Below, in pieces: positions 1 to 9,909 of a stretch of 33,228 nucleotides of DNA (the stretch's first letter is position 1; each line of letters begins with the position of its first letter). The notes beneath the pieces were generated by a model. That model saw nothing but the letters and a program-made list of their open reading frames with translations, had not been told where the DNA came from and did not search any database. Made by a program: the position numbers and the translations under genes. Source of the stretch: Fragilariopsis cylindrus CCMP1102 (Eukaryota > Bacillariophyta > Bacillariophyceae > Bacillariales > Bacillariaceae); NCBI GenBank assembly GCA_900095095.1, contig FMBT01000632.1, forward strand, positions 1-33,228, given 5' to 3'.

Positions 1-1640
1 CCAATCTTGATCGGGTTGCAATTAGATTCATATTAGGTGATATTTCATTACTGCTAGTAGTAGTAGTAGTAGTAGTACTACTACCACCACCACCACTCGC
101 CAATCTCTTCAATGCAACCGAAACAACACTCTGGTCATGTAATGGACCTAACCATAATGGGCCACCAACTTTAAATTGTGCACCAGTTTCAGGACAAACA
201 GTGGGATTAACTCTTGTTGATTGATACCCATTACCATTCTTTCCACCCTTTTGACCATGTGGAATGTAATAAATGATGAACATTGTGTGGATTGGTAGAC
301 ATTTCCCATCTTCAAACATAAATCACTGACACCACGTTTATCATTATAAACTTCCACAAAAACACGTACATAAAAATTCATACCAACACTAAGTATTGGT
401 TTGATTGTTCGTCCATATTTTGCTGCAGAAATTGATATAGTATATAATAATATCCGTAATGCTAATTCCTGTAAATACTTTGCGGATTGGATTGGTAAGC
501 TACCATATCGACCATAGGCAGTTTCTGGATGTGATCCACCCAATGCTGCCATATCAGTACAGGTAATACAAAGTAGACCACCATTTTCAACAGATTGTAC
601 AGCACCATCTAAAAATGGTGCCGCACTACCATATGGATCTAAATCAATTACATCCCACATCGGACATTGTTGTTGTTGTTTCGTTGGCAGTGGTGTTGTT
701 GTCTTTAATGGATCGAATATTGCTGCTTGTGGTCGACGTGACATATACATTTCATGTGTCGCATCACCATGATTGATACAGATACCATAATCACGGTGGA
801 GTTGTCATTTACTAACATAGATTCTAATGAATTATTACGTACATTATCTTTGGCACGTTCCACAGCTGCTGCTTCTAAATCATTAATCGTGACATGTTTC
901 ACACCAGGAATTTCTTTCCAATATCGTATGGAACGTAATCCTGATGCAGCTAATGCATCTAATATTGTGATCCCATCACCATTGATAATATTAGAATTAG
1001 AGTTGCCACTGTCACTGTCACTGTTATTATTATTATTTACTTTTATTATTCTTCTGATTATTTAAATCCAAAAGTTGACGACCATCACCTAAAGATTCTT
1101 CATAACTTTTAATTGATTTTGAATTTCTTCCTTGGTGATATCTTTATTAGTTTGTTTTTGTTTATTCAATTCTTTCTTTTTTAATTGTACAGCACGACGG
1201 ATAGCACGTCGTTCTGCATACAATGAATCATTAGAATAGATAAATCACGATTTTGAACTTGAACTGGATTATAAAATACTGCAGATTCATCATCCGAAGG
1301 AAATTTCATGATGGTAGAACCCTCTGTAATTGTTACACTGCTACTACTACTGCTTGTAGTAGGATAGTAGGTGTAGCTGTAGGTTAGCTGTAGATCATCG
1401 TCGTGCTTTCGTTTGCCCGTCATAATGCCTGTAAAATTATTGTCGATGGCCGTCGTCGAGAAGAGTGATTTTTGTATTGGAGTCGTAGCCCGTTGCCGTT
1501 GTCGTTGCCGTCGTCGGCGTCGTCGTCCACACCGCCTTCGATGATGATGTTATTATTATGCCTGTTGTTGTCCTTTTTTGTTTTACTACGAAAATCGAAC
1601 TAGCGTTTACAGCACGACGAGAAAAGTAGTGCAACAACAA
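1..1640 (-). CDS. TRM1: tRNA (guanine26-N2)-dimethyltransferase, partial, frameshifted
   Basis: TRM1 uses SAM to dimethylate guanine 26 of tRNAs in nucleus and mitochondria. The N-terminal motif ITEGSTIMKFP is read near 1340-1300, the SAM-fold segment DALAASGLRSIRYWKE near 960-910, and VIDLDPYGSAAPFLDGAV, which contains the catalytic DPYG, at about 655-600. Family motifs LLCITCTDMAALGG, HPETAYGRYGS and FYVRVFVEVY follow, then GGPLWLGPLH near 170-145. The reading frame changes by one base near 1465, 1235, 1105, 790 and 260, and the conserved sequence resumes each time. The C-terminus lies beyond base 1. A short form would start at ATG 1423 (MTGKRKHDDD). A longer form would start at 1640 (MLLHYFSRRAVNASS) with an Arg/Ser-rich, mitochondrial-like presequence, but it needs the 1465 shift corrected. 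A (TAG)n run sits near the left edge in the coding sequence. The family call is very secure; the start is not. Confidence 0.9.
52..96. repeat. Trinucleotide microsatellite inside TRM1
   Basis: A TAG/TAC run followed by CCA repeats. On the minus strand it reads as Gly, Ser and Thr codons after the GGPLW segment of TRM1, so it is a low-complexity insert in the coding sequence. Confidence 0.85.
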
Positions 1641-2143
1641 CTGCGAAAGAATTTTTTATTGAAGGCAAAAATGGTTGGGTCGGAAGGGGGTTGTACGTTA
1701 TGCATGCATTGCAATTGCTTTTATTGATTACATATATTGATTTTATATGATTTTGGGAGAGAGGAAAGTTTTGACCTCATTGACGATTAATGGATGGATG
1801 GCCCGCGTCACTTACAAACCGAGAAGAATTCACAGAAAACGAAAAAAAGGGGAAACCATTTACGCCCCCAAAGTACAGCAGAAAAAAATCTGAATAGTGC
1901 TTCTAATAACACGAACACTTCAAGTACAGTTTGTAGTAGTGCTTTTTAAGTTTTTTTTATTGTAACGATTTCTAATTAACTAGTTGATTTTTACTTCTAT
2001 TGATATGGAAAGAACACGCATAATATTAAAAAGACCGATACAAAGTTAAGTGGAAGAAAACAATAGTAATACTAAAACAAAACAAAATCAACCTATTTCG
2101 GATGGACAGTTTATCTCATCTCATCTCATCTCATTCGTATTTA
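1641..2143. other. Intergenic region between TRM1 and PLC
   Basis: No coding sequence is supported here. It must hold the 5' region of TRM1 and the 3' end of the PLC gene. A TCTCA microsatellite (2113-2134) lies just beyond the PLC stop codon. Confidence 0.6.
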
Positions 2144-5100
2144 TCACGTGACTCTTTTTGCCTTGACGAGTAAGCTTGCGTATGCATACGGACCGGCTCT
2201 TGTATTTTGTTTATCAAATAATGGAACCTACGACAACCCTCTCGGATACATGAAACTGGCATTGCCGAACCACCGATTAACTCTTCTATTCCTTCAGCAT
2301 TCTTATGCCAAACTGTAAATGTTAGGATTGCCAATGATGGACTAGTTGCTTTAAATATAAACCAGTCTTGTCATCGAACACTGGATTCAACCCATTCCTT
2401 CCAACAACACATGTTTATGTTCTCCCTTTCGTTGTTCTATATCACCACCATACACATTAATTTTCACAAATGGATTGATAAAAGATATTCCAGTAGAAGT
2501 ACGTTGTTGTTTAGAATCTGGTGTCGGTAGGCAGCTTCCACATAGTACATTGAGCTTCCAGCTTTCAGGTCGTTCCGGAACGGCGTCGTAGATCTTAGAA
2601 ATTCCGGCTTCAGCGTATAACCACAGGAGCCGTTGCGTCGGAATCGACCATCGGCCTTGAGTAGGTGTTCATCGTAAGTACTATAGTTCAATGATACAAG
2701 CTGACAGCCAAGAGACCACTTGAAGAGTGGGTCCGTATTGAGTTTAGATGTTTTGTCAACGTCCTTCCATGAACGGAACGTTCGACAGATATGTGATGAG
2801 GTAAACTTTTTCAAGTTTTGCATAATTTGTTCTTCCTTGTTTTTCTCCGTCATTTGCTCCAGGACGCCTTCCGCAAAACTATGAACGTGAGTACTTGGTA
2901 ACTGTAGACTTTTATCCCAGTACTTGTGCTTCGTTGTATGCAAAAAGGTCATATTTGCAAGTTGGGGAGGGATTTCGGTCACTCTATCATTCTTGAGCTT
3001 GTACTCTCGCACGCTTAAAATAGATCGCTTCTCAGTGACAACAGATTGAGCATATCGGGCTTCATCGAGGACATGCTGCGCCTTCTTGTGAATTGATTTA
3101 GCATTATTGACCGCTAGAAGCGCATTCGTGTCTTGTTGCCGCTGGTTACCCACAGACCTCCCATGTGATTCGGCTTTCTTCACTGTACCTGAAAAAACGT
3201 TATCGGACGTCTCGTACTGCTTCCTTAACATGTCTGCTCTCTCTTGTGCTATTTTCTGAGTTCTTTTCTTGTCTTCGTAGTCAGCGAGTAGCTCAGCTCT
3301 AGTATCCTTTCGTTTCTCAGTGATTGAAAAGATATCTTCGTAACCACTATTTTCGTAGCTTTCGTTAGCCTTTTCTAGACGGTTGGCTTCTTTCCGAGCT
3401 TTATCTGCTTCAAGATCTGCATCTTTTGTTGCTCGTTCAGCTTCTTTAAGTTGAGCCTCCAAGCCAGTTTTGTACGAACCTTTCTCTGTAACATGCGACT
3501 CCGCTCTATCTCTCGCAGTACTTCTCAAATTCGCGGCTTCCCTTTCTTCTTCCGCGTGCTCGGCAAGGTCTTCCGCTGCATGAGAACTTTTATCGGCAAT
3601 CTTTCGGAGCTTTGATGCTAATTCAGCTTGTCCCTTCCACTGATGTGCTTTCTTCTCGAACGCATCTTGTGACTGTTGTCGTTGCTGGATTATTAAGCTT
3701 ATTTCGGATGATAATTGATCAATTCTCTCTGTGGCAACTCTACGCTCTTCTATTTTCGCAGCATGCTTTACATGCACTTTTCCGATTTTAACACCAGTTT
3801 CCTTCTTCTCTTCACGAACTTCGCCCGACATTTCTCGTTTAAATTGGCTACTGGTTTTGATCAGCTTGATTTGTTCGCTCAATTTATCAATAATGAAGGG
3901 AGCCTTTTCTAATTCTTTTTTCAATTGTTTTCCTTTTTCGGATATCGCGTACATTTTTTCGTGCAAAACCCCTGCTTGCCGTTCTAATTCTTCTTCCTTT
4001 CTAGATTCATCTTCGGCCCGGGCACGATCTTTTTGCGCTGTGGCAGCTGCCCTTGCTGCACGTGCCTCCGTCTCGGATGCTCTCTTTTCGCTAATTTTAG
4101 CCTCTGTCATGGCTGTATTAACCACATTGTTAGCGCTATTGGCTCCGGTTTCGCATTCATCTAGCATTTGATGCAGTTTTTCGACTCGACGATGAGCATA
4201 TTCAGCATTTTCTTGTTTGTCTCGTGCTATTTTTGCCGCTTTCTGATATTTCGTCACAACTTTCTTACCCTTCACGTAAGATGTTTCGAGAAGTGCTTCT
4301 GCTTCGCGTAACCTCCCTGTTGCTTGGTTTAGCTTTTGAAGAGACTTGTTCGTATCTTCGGCTGTCAGAAGTGCATACTGCTCAGCTTCAGTAGAGTTCA
4401 ACTTGGCAGACTCTACCGCATCCGCAAAGAAATCTCCGACCTCGACACCTTCATCTCGTGTTCTGGAGAGCAAAGCCAAGTGTTGGTTTGGGTCAATATC
4501 TTCGCCATTGAGCGTATTCAGTAATTCTGCAATAGCCTCGTCTGATAGGCCCGAATTCCGAATCAGAGTATCGGCATACGTATCTGCCTTTGCTACCTCC
4601 GCCTCCAACGCAGCCGCCTTCATTTCGACTTCTACAGCTTGCAATTCCGCTACTTCCATTCTTGTTTTGCTATATACAGCAGCTCCCCCGGAGAGTGCTT
4701 GATGTAATTCTTTTGTTCCGTTGCATTGTGTACACGAATAGGCCCTTTGCATCAAAACCAACGACGGTACCTTTTTCCATTTCGTATTCTTCTTCGTCTC
4801 TCGATTTGACATTAGGAATACCTTCATCATCAAAAACTGTATCATTTTCATCGTCGAAATCATCATTGACACCTTCGCACCATCCATAACAATATTGGGT
4901 CGTTTCCCCATTATCACGACCCTGCCTCTCATCGATGCTGGACTTGGTAGTAGGTCTGAATTGTCCATAGATTCTGAATTATCCGGTACGACAATTAAAC
5001 CGATAGATCCCAATATCTCGAATATATGTTTGGCCAATTTTTCTTGTACCTTGTACGAACAATGATTCTCGATGTTAATGATAATGGGATACGATTTTTT

Positions 5101-7258
5101 ATTTGCGAGTAAATATTGCTGTATTGACTTCAACGCAACTTTCACGTTCACAGAGGGATCGTCTTTCAATTTTGGTTTCTCTCGTGCAATTACCGGTTCT
5201 CCAATAGAATCGCCGCCAATTGTCGGAACACCGTCCCACACATCCAACTCCAAACATCTTACTCCTCGATACAACGCCGCTAAGTACATTTGTTCGTCTA
5301 GAACGGGTTGATCGGCACGATGATTCCAACAATCCAGGTACGTATCGTGGCTGGACATAATCCAGTAATTGCTCATTGGGTGGCTCATATCATCTGATGA
5401 TACCTTCCCCTTACGTGGATCCATCAAATCATTAGCATCCGAAAGTAAGAAATTGAAGAATTCATCCTTCGTCAGACGACCGTCACCACGAGGTTTACTG
5501 TTGTTGTTGGCGGCGTCGTTATCTCCGTCGTTGTCGGTGGTGGTATCACTCGCCAAGTCCTTAAATGACTTTTGTGCCTGTATGGCTTGAATCAAAGCCA
5601 ATGCATCCTCCAATGTTGCCTTAAATTCCTTTTGTTGAGAACGTATAAAACTCAATAATGCTACGGGTGAAATTGTCATATCGGGTGCCGATTGATTCAA
5701 TTGAGTTTCTAACTGATCCTTTGATCCGTCCTTATTCAGTACAGGGACTGGATCACTTTCTAATATTTCATGCCATAATCGAAGTAACGGATCCTGCTTA
5801 ACATACTTTAATCCCATAGCAACTGCACTATTAAAGTGTAAATCTTTTAATAATTCTGCAATCGCCCATTGGGGTAACCCAGTATCTAAAAAGTCCAATT
5901 CGGTACCAAGATCCTTACAGGCACGTTTTAATTCATTTTCATATCCTTATAAAGGATTGTTACGTCACTCTTCCCTAGGGGTGTGTTAAGACATTGCATA
6001 ATGTAATCCATTCACTTAATGAAATCGGATCACGTAATCCTACCTTACCCATATCGATCCAATGATGTTGAAATAATAAAACAGAATGTTCCATCCAACG
6101 ACGTTCTTCCTTATATAGTTTCATCAATTCTTCTAATGATGAAATTAGATTATCATAATCACGATCTTTCGTTATACACAAGTCGAGACATTCGTACCCG
6201 CCATAGTATGCGCACGATGGCGTATATTATTATTATTATTATTATTATTACCAGATTTACTACTACTACTACCACCCCACTTTTAGTGGTAACGCTAGCA
6301 GCAACACTATCATCACAGCCGTCGGCACCACCCCCGCCTTTGTAACTTTTATCGGAATTCAAATTCATTGTGCTAGCAATACCCTTACTAAGTAAATTGC
6401 TGTACGAAAATCCTCCTGTCGACGACGAAGTTGACGCTGCTGATGACGCTGCTGATGTCGCCGATGATGATGATGTTGTTGTTGATGATTGTCTTTCAGA
6501 TTTAGTTTGTCGATATACGATTGTGAAACATGTTGCTTCATTTTTTGTAATAATAAATCAGCATTTGATGTAGCCTGATGATCTATTGTCGTATGATATT
6601 GATGATCATCAGAATAATGATATTGCAGTAAGAAACGTTTACTTAATTGACCTTTAATTATACGATCAATCCTTGATACATCAATAACTTTTGTACTAGT
6701 CGGATCATGTCCATTCCCTGTCGCAGCCTTAAACAAACCCTTAAATGATTTTACTTTATTGGTTGTAATAAGTAAACAACGATTATCAGGTGAAATTCCT
6801 ATCCTCCGTGCTTGGAGTTTACCATACTGTTATTTATATTCATTTCAATTATTGTTGTTGTTGTTATTGGTATTGCATTATTTGCATTTTGTTGTTGTTG
6901 TTGTGTAGTGTATCGTTTTTTAATTGAATGAATGAGTTCCCAGCGTAAAAATGAATAAAATTGAGCGAAATAGGTCGGCGAGAAGTTTGTTCGTTGTCGT
7001 TTTTCAAAAAAATAACAAGATAAAGAATGGAAAAGTTGTGTGTATGTGTGAGATATTATATCGTTACGTGTATCGTGCTGATATAAATATCATATCAATA
7101 TGTATATCAACATCGGTTTTGTTTTGTTTTGTTTGTGTGTAACGTACCTTGCTTATTTTATAAACATCCATTCCAGTTGTGGAATCTGATTTCAGTTTTT
7201 TTCGATCCACTCGAAGATATGGATTTAGTTTTGCATCTGCCAATGATGTCATACTCAT
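2144..7258 (-). CDS. Phosphoinositide-specific phospholipase C with coiled-coil X-Y linker
   Basis: PI-PLC hydrolyses PIP2 to IP3 and diacylglycerol at membranes. Exon 1 (7258-7148) ends in VYKISK. A 321-bp GT-AG intron (7147-6827) follows, and exon 2 continues YGKLQARRIGISPDNR, a PH-domain start. An EF-hand-like region (about 6180-5500) follows. The main open frame (5898-2464) contains the X domain (residues about 175-335: SSHDTYL, CLELDVWDG, IENHC), then about 640 residues with long Lys/Glu/Ala coiled coils, then the Y domain (about 975-1120: LGCQLVSLNY, NGSCGYTLKPEFLR). C2 is read in shifted frames at about 2560-2144 (NPFVKINVYGG, LTFTVWHKNAEG, RAGPYAYASLLVKAKRVT-stop). One-base shifts occur in the PH/EF part, near 5950, around 4865 and 4735 (a compensating pair inside an acidic stretch) and in C2. 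The second catalytic His of X is absent. The frame stays open upstream of 7258 to a possible acceptor at 7337, so another 5' exon is possible. Confidence 0.9.
6827..7147 (-). other. Intron in the PLC gene
   Basis: The donor is AAG|GTACGT (7150-7142) and the acceptor is AACAG|TATGGT (6830-6821). Joining the exons in phase 0 gives VYKISKYGKLQARR, a continuous PH-domain start, which supports both sites. Confidence 0.8.
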
Positions 7259-8204
7259 TTGTAGTGACTGTTGATTATTATTAGTATTCGCATTCTTTGG
7301 TGTTTTTAAATCACCAATACCACTTTGACTCAGTACCTAGCGCTGCTACTAAAATTCTTATTCTCAACCCGTAAGGATGGTAATCCCAACAAACCAGACT
7401 GGCCACATAAAACGTTACTTGACATATTCTATTATATCTTTTTCTGCTTTCTCTTTATTTTACTATTGAAGTTGTTTTCTACTGTCGAGGGTGGTAGTAA
7501 TGGGAAAGCTTTTCGACGTACTGTACGTGATTTGAAACGTAATCTTCCGCAAAATTGCAGCGTGGACTATCTTCAAACTCTTGATGTAACTTAAGCTTTG
7601 CTTTCTTCCTTGCTTTTTTTCGACGACTTAGCTCTTCCACATCAACCAGGTTATAAATGAAATAAGTGAATGTATACTCTCTCGTTAGATACAATTATAC
7701 TACGCCTATCTTCGCTACTGTACACACTATAACAATGCGAACTTTTCCACGTTCCTCTTCTTTATGCTTTTTCCTTTTACGCATTTTGCTATTGTTATTT
7801 CACGACACAAACACATACACATACACCCATTACTTTTTTGTATTGTCAGGATTGCTAGATTGGTTTTTCAAAACTCCGAGTACCGCTTATACATAAGCCT
7901 CACAAATGCTACAACGCTATGATTACACAGTAATTATTTCTTTCTAACAATTTCGACGGTTATTTTTCCGTTTTTAAGCATGCCAAATAGCATTTCTGGC
8001 GAGAATACAGTTTAAACTTGTACTGTACTGTACATTGTACCGTATCAAAGATTTTTGTAGATTTTGAGATTCATGAATCATTTGAGTACATCATGTTAAC
8101 ACATCATCAATTATATTTGTCGATTGTCCACATTGTATTTTCTATCACTTCTCACTATTGCTGCTGTTGTACGACACTGCTTATATCCAGCCACCACCTT
8201 AACC
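7259..8204. other. Divergent region upstream of PLC and the AhpC/TSA-like gene
   Basis: This region holds the 5' regions of two divergent genes. A minus-strand open frame (about 7670-7479) encodes a basic, Lys-rich stretch (EELSRRKKARKKAKLKLHQE) that could be an upstream PLC exon, but no clean splice pair in phase was found. A plus-strand frame starting at 7325 is not convincing. No other gene is supported. Confidence 0.35.
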
Positions 8205-9095
8205 ATGCGTGTCTTACAACTAGTCATCCTTTTGCAATGGTTGGCTCACATTCCTGCATGTCTTGCCCTCATCGTCCCTCTACTAGCAGCAAATCCTGCC
8301 CTTTCGCTGAAGGGAATTACACTACAACGTTTGAGTGATGGTGAATCAATTGATTTGGGAGAAGCACTATCATTGTCGTCTAGGAAGACTATGTTAGTGC
8401 TAGGCAGCCATCCGGCAGATTTCAATCTGATAGAATACGCACAAAAAGTGAGAGTTTTTTGGCCGCAAATGAAGGGGAAGGGAATTGAACGGTGCATAAT
8501 TGTGATGAACGGGGAAAAGTCGTCATGCAGAAAACTTGCTGAGCTCCTTGAATTACCAGATGAAATAGAGATCTTACCTGACCCAACTGGCGAAAGTGGA
8601 CGCCAGTTTGGCGTAAGCCGAGGCTGGCGCCCTGATGATGACCGAATTAGTCCCATATTGAAAACCACCGTGGTTGGGCTAGGATTCGGACCCCCTTGGG
8701 GCACACTACCCGCAGTACTGACAGGATATATTGGAAACCCTAACGGGAGAAGGGAATGGATTGAGGAATCGCTGAAGCAAGGACAGCTTTTTGGACGATG
8801 GCCTCAAGTGCTAGATATTGCAGATGATGGAAATGTTGTAGGAAACAAGTTCGACAACTTTCCTCTTCTGAGTGGCTGGGGAAGGAGACCCTTCGAACTC
8901 GCAACTCTTAGACTGCAAAATCTTGTTGATATCCAGATTAAGCATTGGGACGAGTTGAAACCCGTTGATGACAGATGTTTAACTCAGTTGGGAGGGTGTA
9001 CTATAGTATCTGATGATGGAGTGCCAATCTATTCTTGGTTGGACACAGGTTTGTGTGATATTCCTGATTTCGATAAATTGCTTTCAGAACTATAA
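8205..9095 (+). CDS. AhpC/TSA-like (peroxiredoxin-like) family protein, probably plastid
   Basis: A 296-residue protein of the thioredoxin-fold AhpC/TSA-like group known from cyanobacteria and plant chloroplasts. Its exact reaction is not established. Recognisable family segments in order are ADFNLIEYAQKVR, ELPDEIEILPDPTG, RQFGVSRGW, GYIGNPNGRREWIEESL, GQLFGRWPQVLD, GWGRRPFELATLRLQNL and a C-terminal DTGLCDIPDFDKLLSEL. No peroxidatic Cys is seen in the TxxC position where a true peroxiredoxin has it (the ADFNL segment sits there). The ATG at 8205 is in good context (AACCATG) and begins a hydrophobic N-terminus (MRVLQLVILLQWLAHIPACL) that looks like a signal peptide, which fits entry into a secondary plastid. 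The frame remains open upstream but without a better ATG. The gene has no intron and no frameshift. Confidence 0.85.
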   Translation: MRVLQLVILLQWLAHIPACLALIVPLLAANPALSLKGITLQRLSDGESIDLGEALSLSSRKTMLVLGSHPADFNLIEYAQKVRVFWPQMKGKGIERCIIVMNGEKSSCRKLAELLELPDEIEILPDPTGESGRQFGVSRGWRPDDDRISPILKTTVVGLGFGPPWGTLPAVLTGYIGNPNGRREWIEESLKQGQLFGRWPQVLDIADDGNVVGNKFDNFPLLSGWGRRPFELATLRLQNLVDIQIKHWDELKPVDDRCLTQLGGCTIVSDDGVPIYSWLDTGLCDIPDFDKLLSEL

Positions 9096-9909
9096 ACCAA
9101 ATAAATAGTGTAAGATGTTCATAGTCATTAGTTTCATTCCTACGATCATGATCAGAAATCATAACCATCACTTGCTTGCATCAACACAAAAGATGTTTGC
9201 ATCCAAATGAGGATCAAGTTATTTTATGAAGATAAGATAGATATTTCAGTGTTATATTTACTATATTGCTGATACTATATAGTACAGTATGCACTTACGA
9301 ATCGACTGGCAGTCTACATCATCAGTCACCATTGATGTTTGTTGTCTTCGCTCAACAACCAACGATGTTGTGGGATGATTAGGTCGTTAGCAATTGACGA
9401 CGACAAAGCCGCCAATGTCGATGAGCAAAAGAGAAAGATTATGTTGATTGAATTTATTTTCATGTAGTCCGTTTTGTGTTGACCATTAATTTTATGCTTT
9501 TGCCGCCATCATGTGATGAGCGAAGACGAATGATCGATGAGCGAAACAGCGAAACAAGTCGAGAAAGAAGTATAATTTTAAATGACAAATTTCCTTGACG
9601 AATTTTTTACGGTATGCACGTCTACACGTATGGAGGTACACGATTGGGTGCAAAAAGTATCGCTCAGTCGTGTGATATAGTGATGATCAGTCGTGATGTG
9701 AGAATAACAATCTGATGGCGGATGTCATCTCAAATCTTTCACTTCTCTTAGTTCTCTTCTCATTCACAAAGAACTGTTGATGGAGTGAGTTCTCTCCGAG
9801 TGTCATTGCAACAGGCTCTTTCACTTCTACAAACATTGATTTTAATTCGTTTTCGTTTTCATTCTCATTTCAATATATAGTATCTTACTAATTCTCTCAA
9901 TCGACAATA
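9096..9909. other. Intergenic region upstream of the MMSDH gene
   Basis: No gene is seen. AATAAA (9100-9105), a few bases after the AhpC/TSA-like stop, could act in polyadenylation. A TATA-like stretch (ATATATAG, about 9873-9880) lies some 30 bp before the MMSDH start codon. Confidence 0.4.

Noticed and set aside
148..1640. TRM1 considered as a pseudogene because of several frame breaks
   Set aside because: All catalytic and structural motifs are intact and resume in the next frame; similar breaks affect many unrelated genes in the window, so a sequence-quality cause is more likely.
3715..5590. Several plus-strand open frames of 62-146 codons opposite the PLC gene
   Set aside because: They are antisense shadows of the Lys/Glu/Ala-rich coiled-coil coding sequence, whose codons read as Ser/Phe/Leu on the other strand; no starts, motifs or family features of their own.
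6019..6368. Open frames rich in Ile and Val on both strands near 6220-6300
   Set aside because: They come from a TAT/ACC trinucleotide microsatellite inside the PLC PH-domain region.
7325..7594. Plus-strand frame of 89 codons with a hydrophobic middle
   Set aside because: No family features, poor context, and it lies in the divergent 5' region of two convincing genes.
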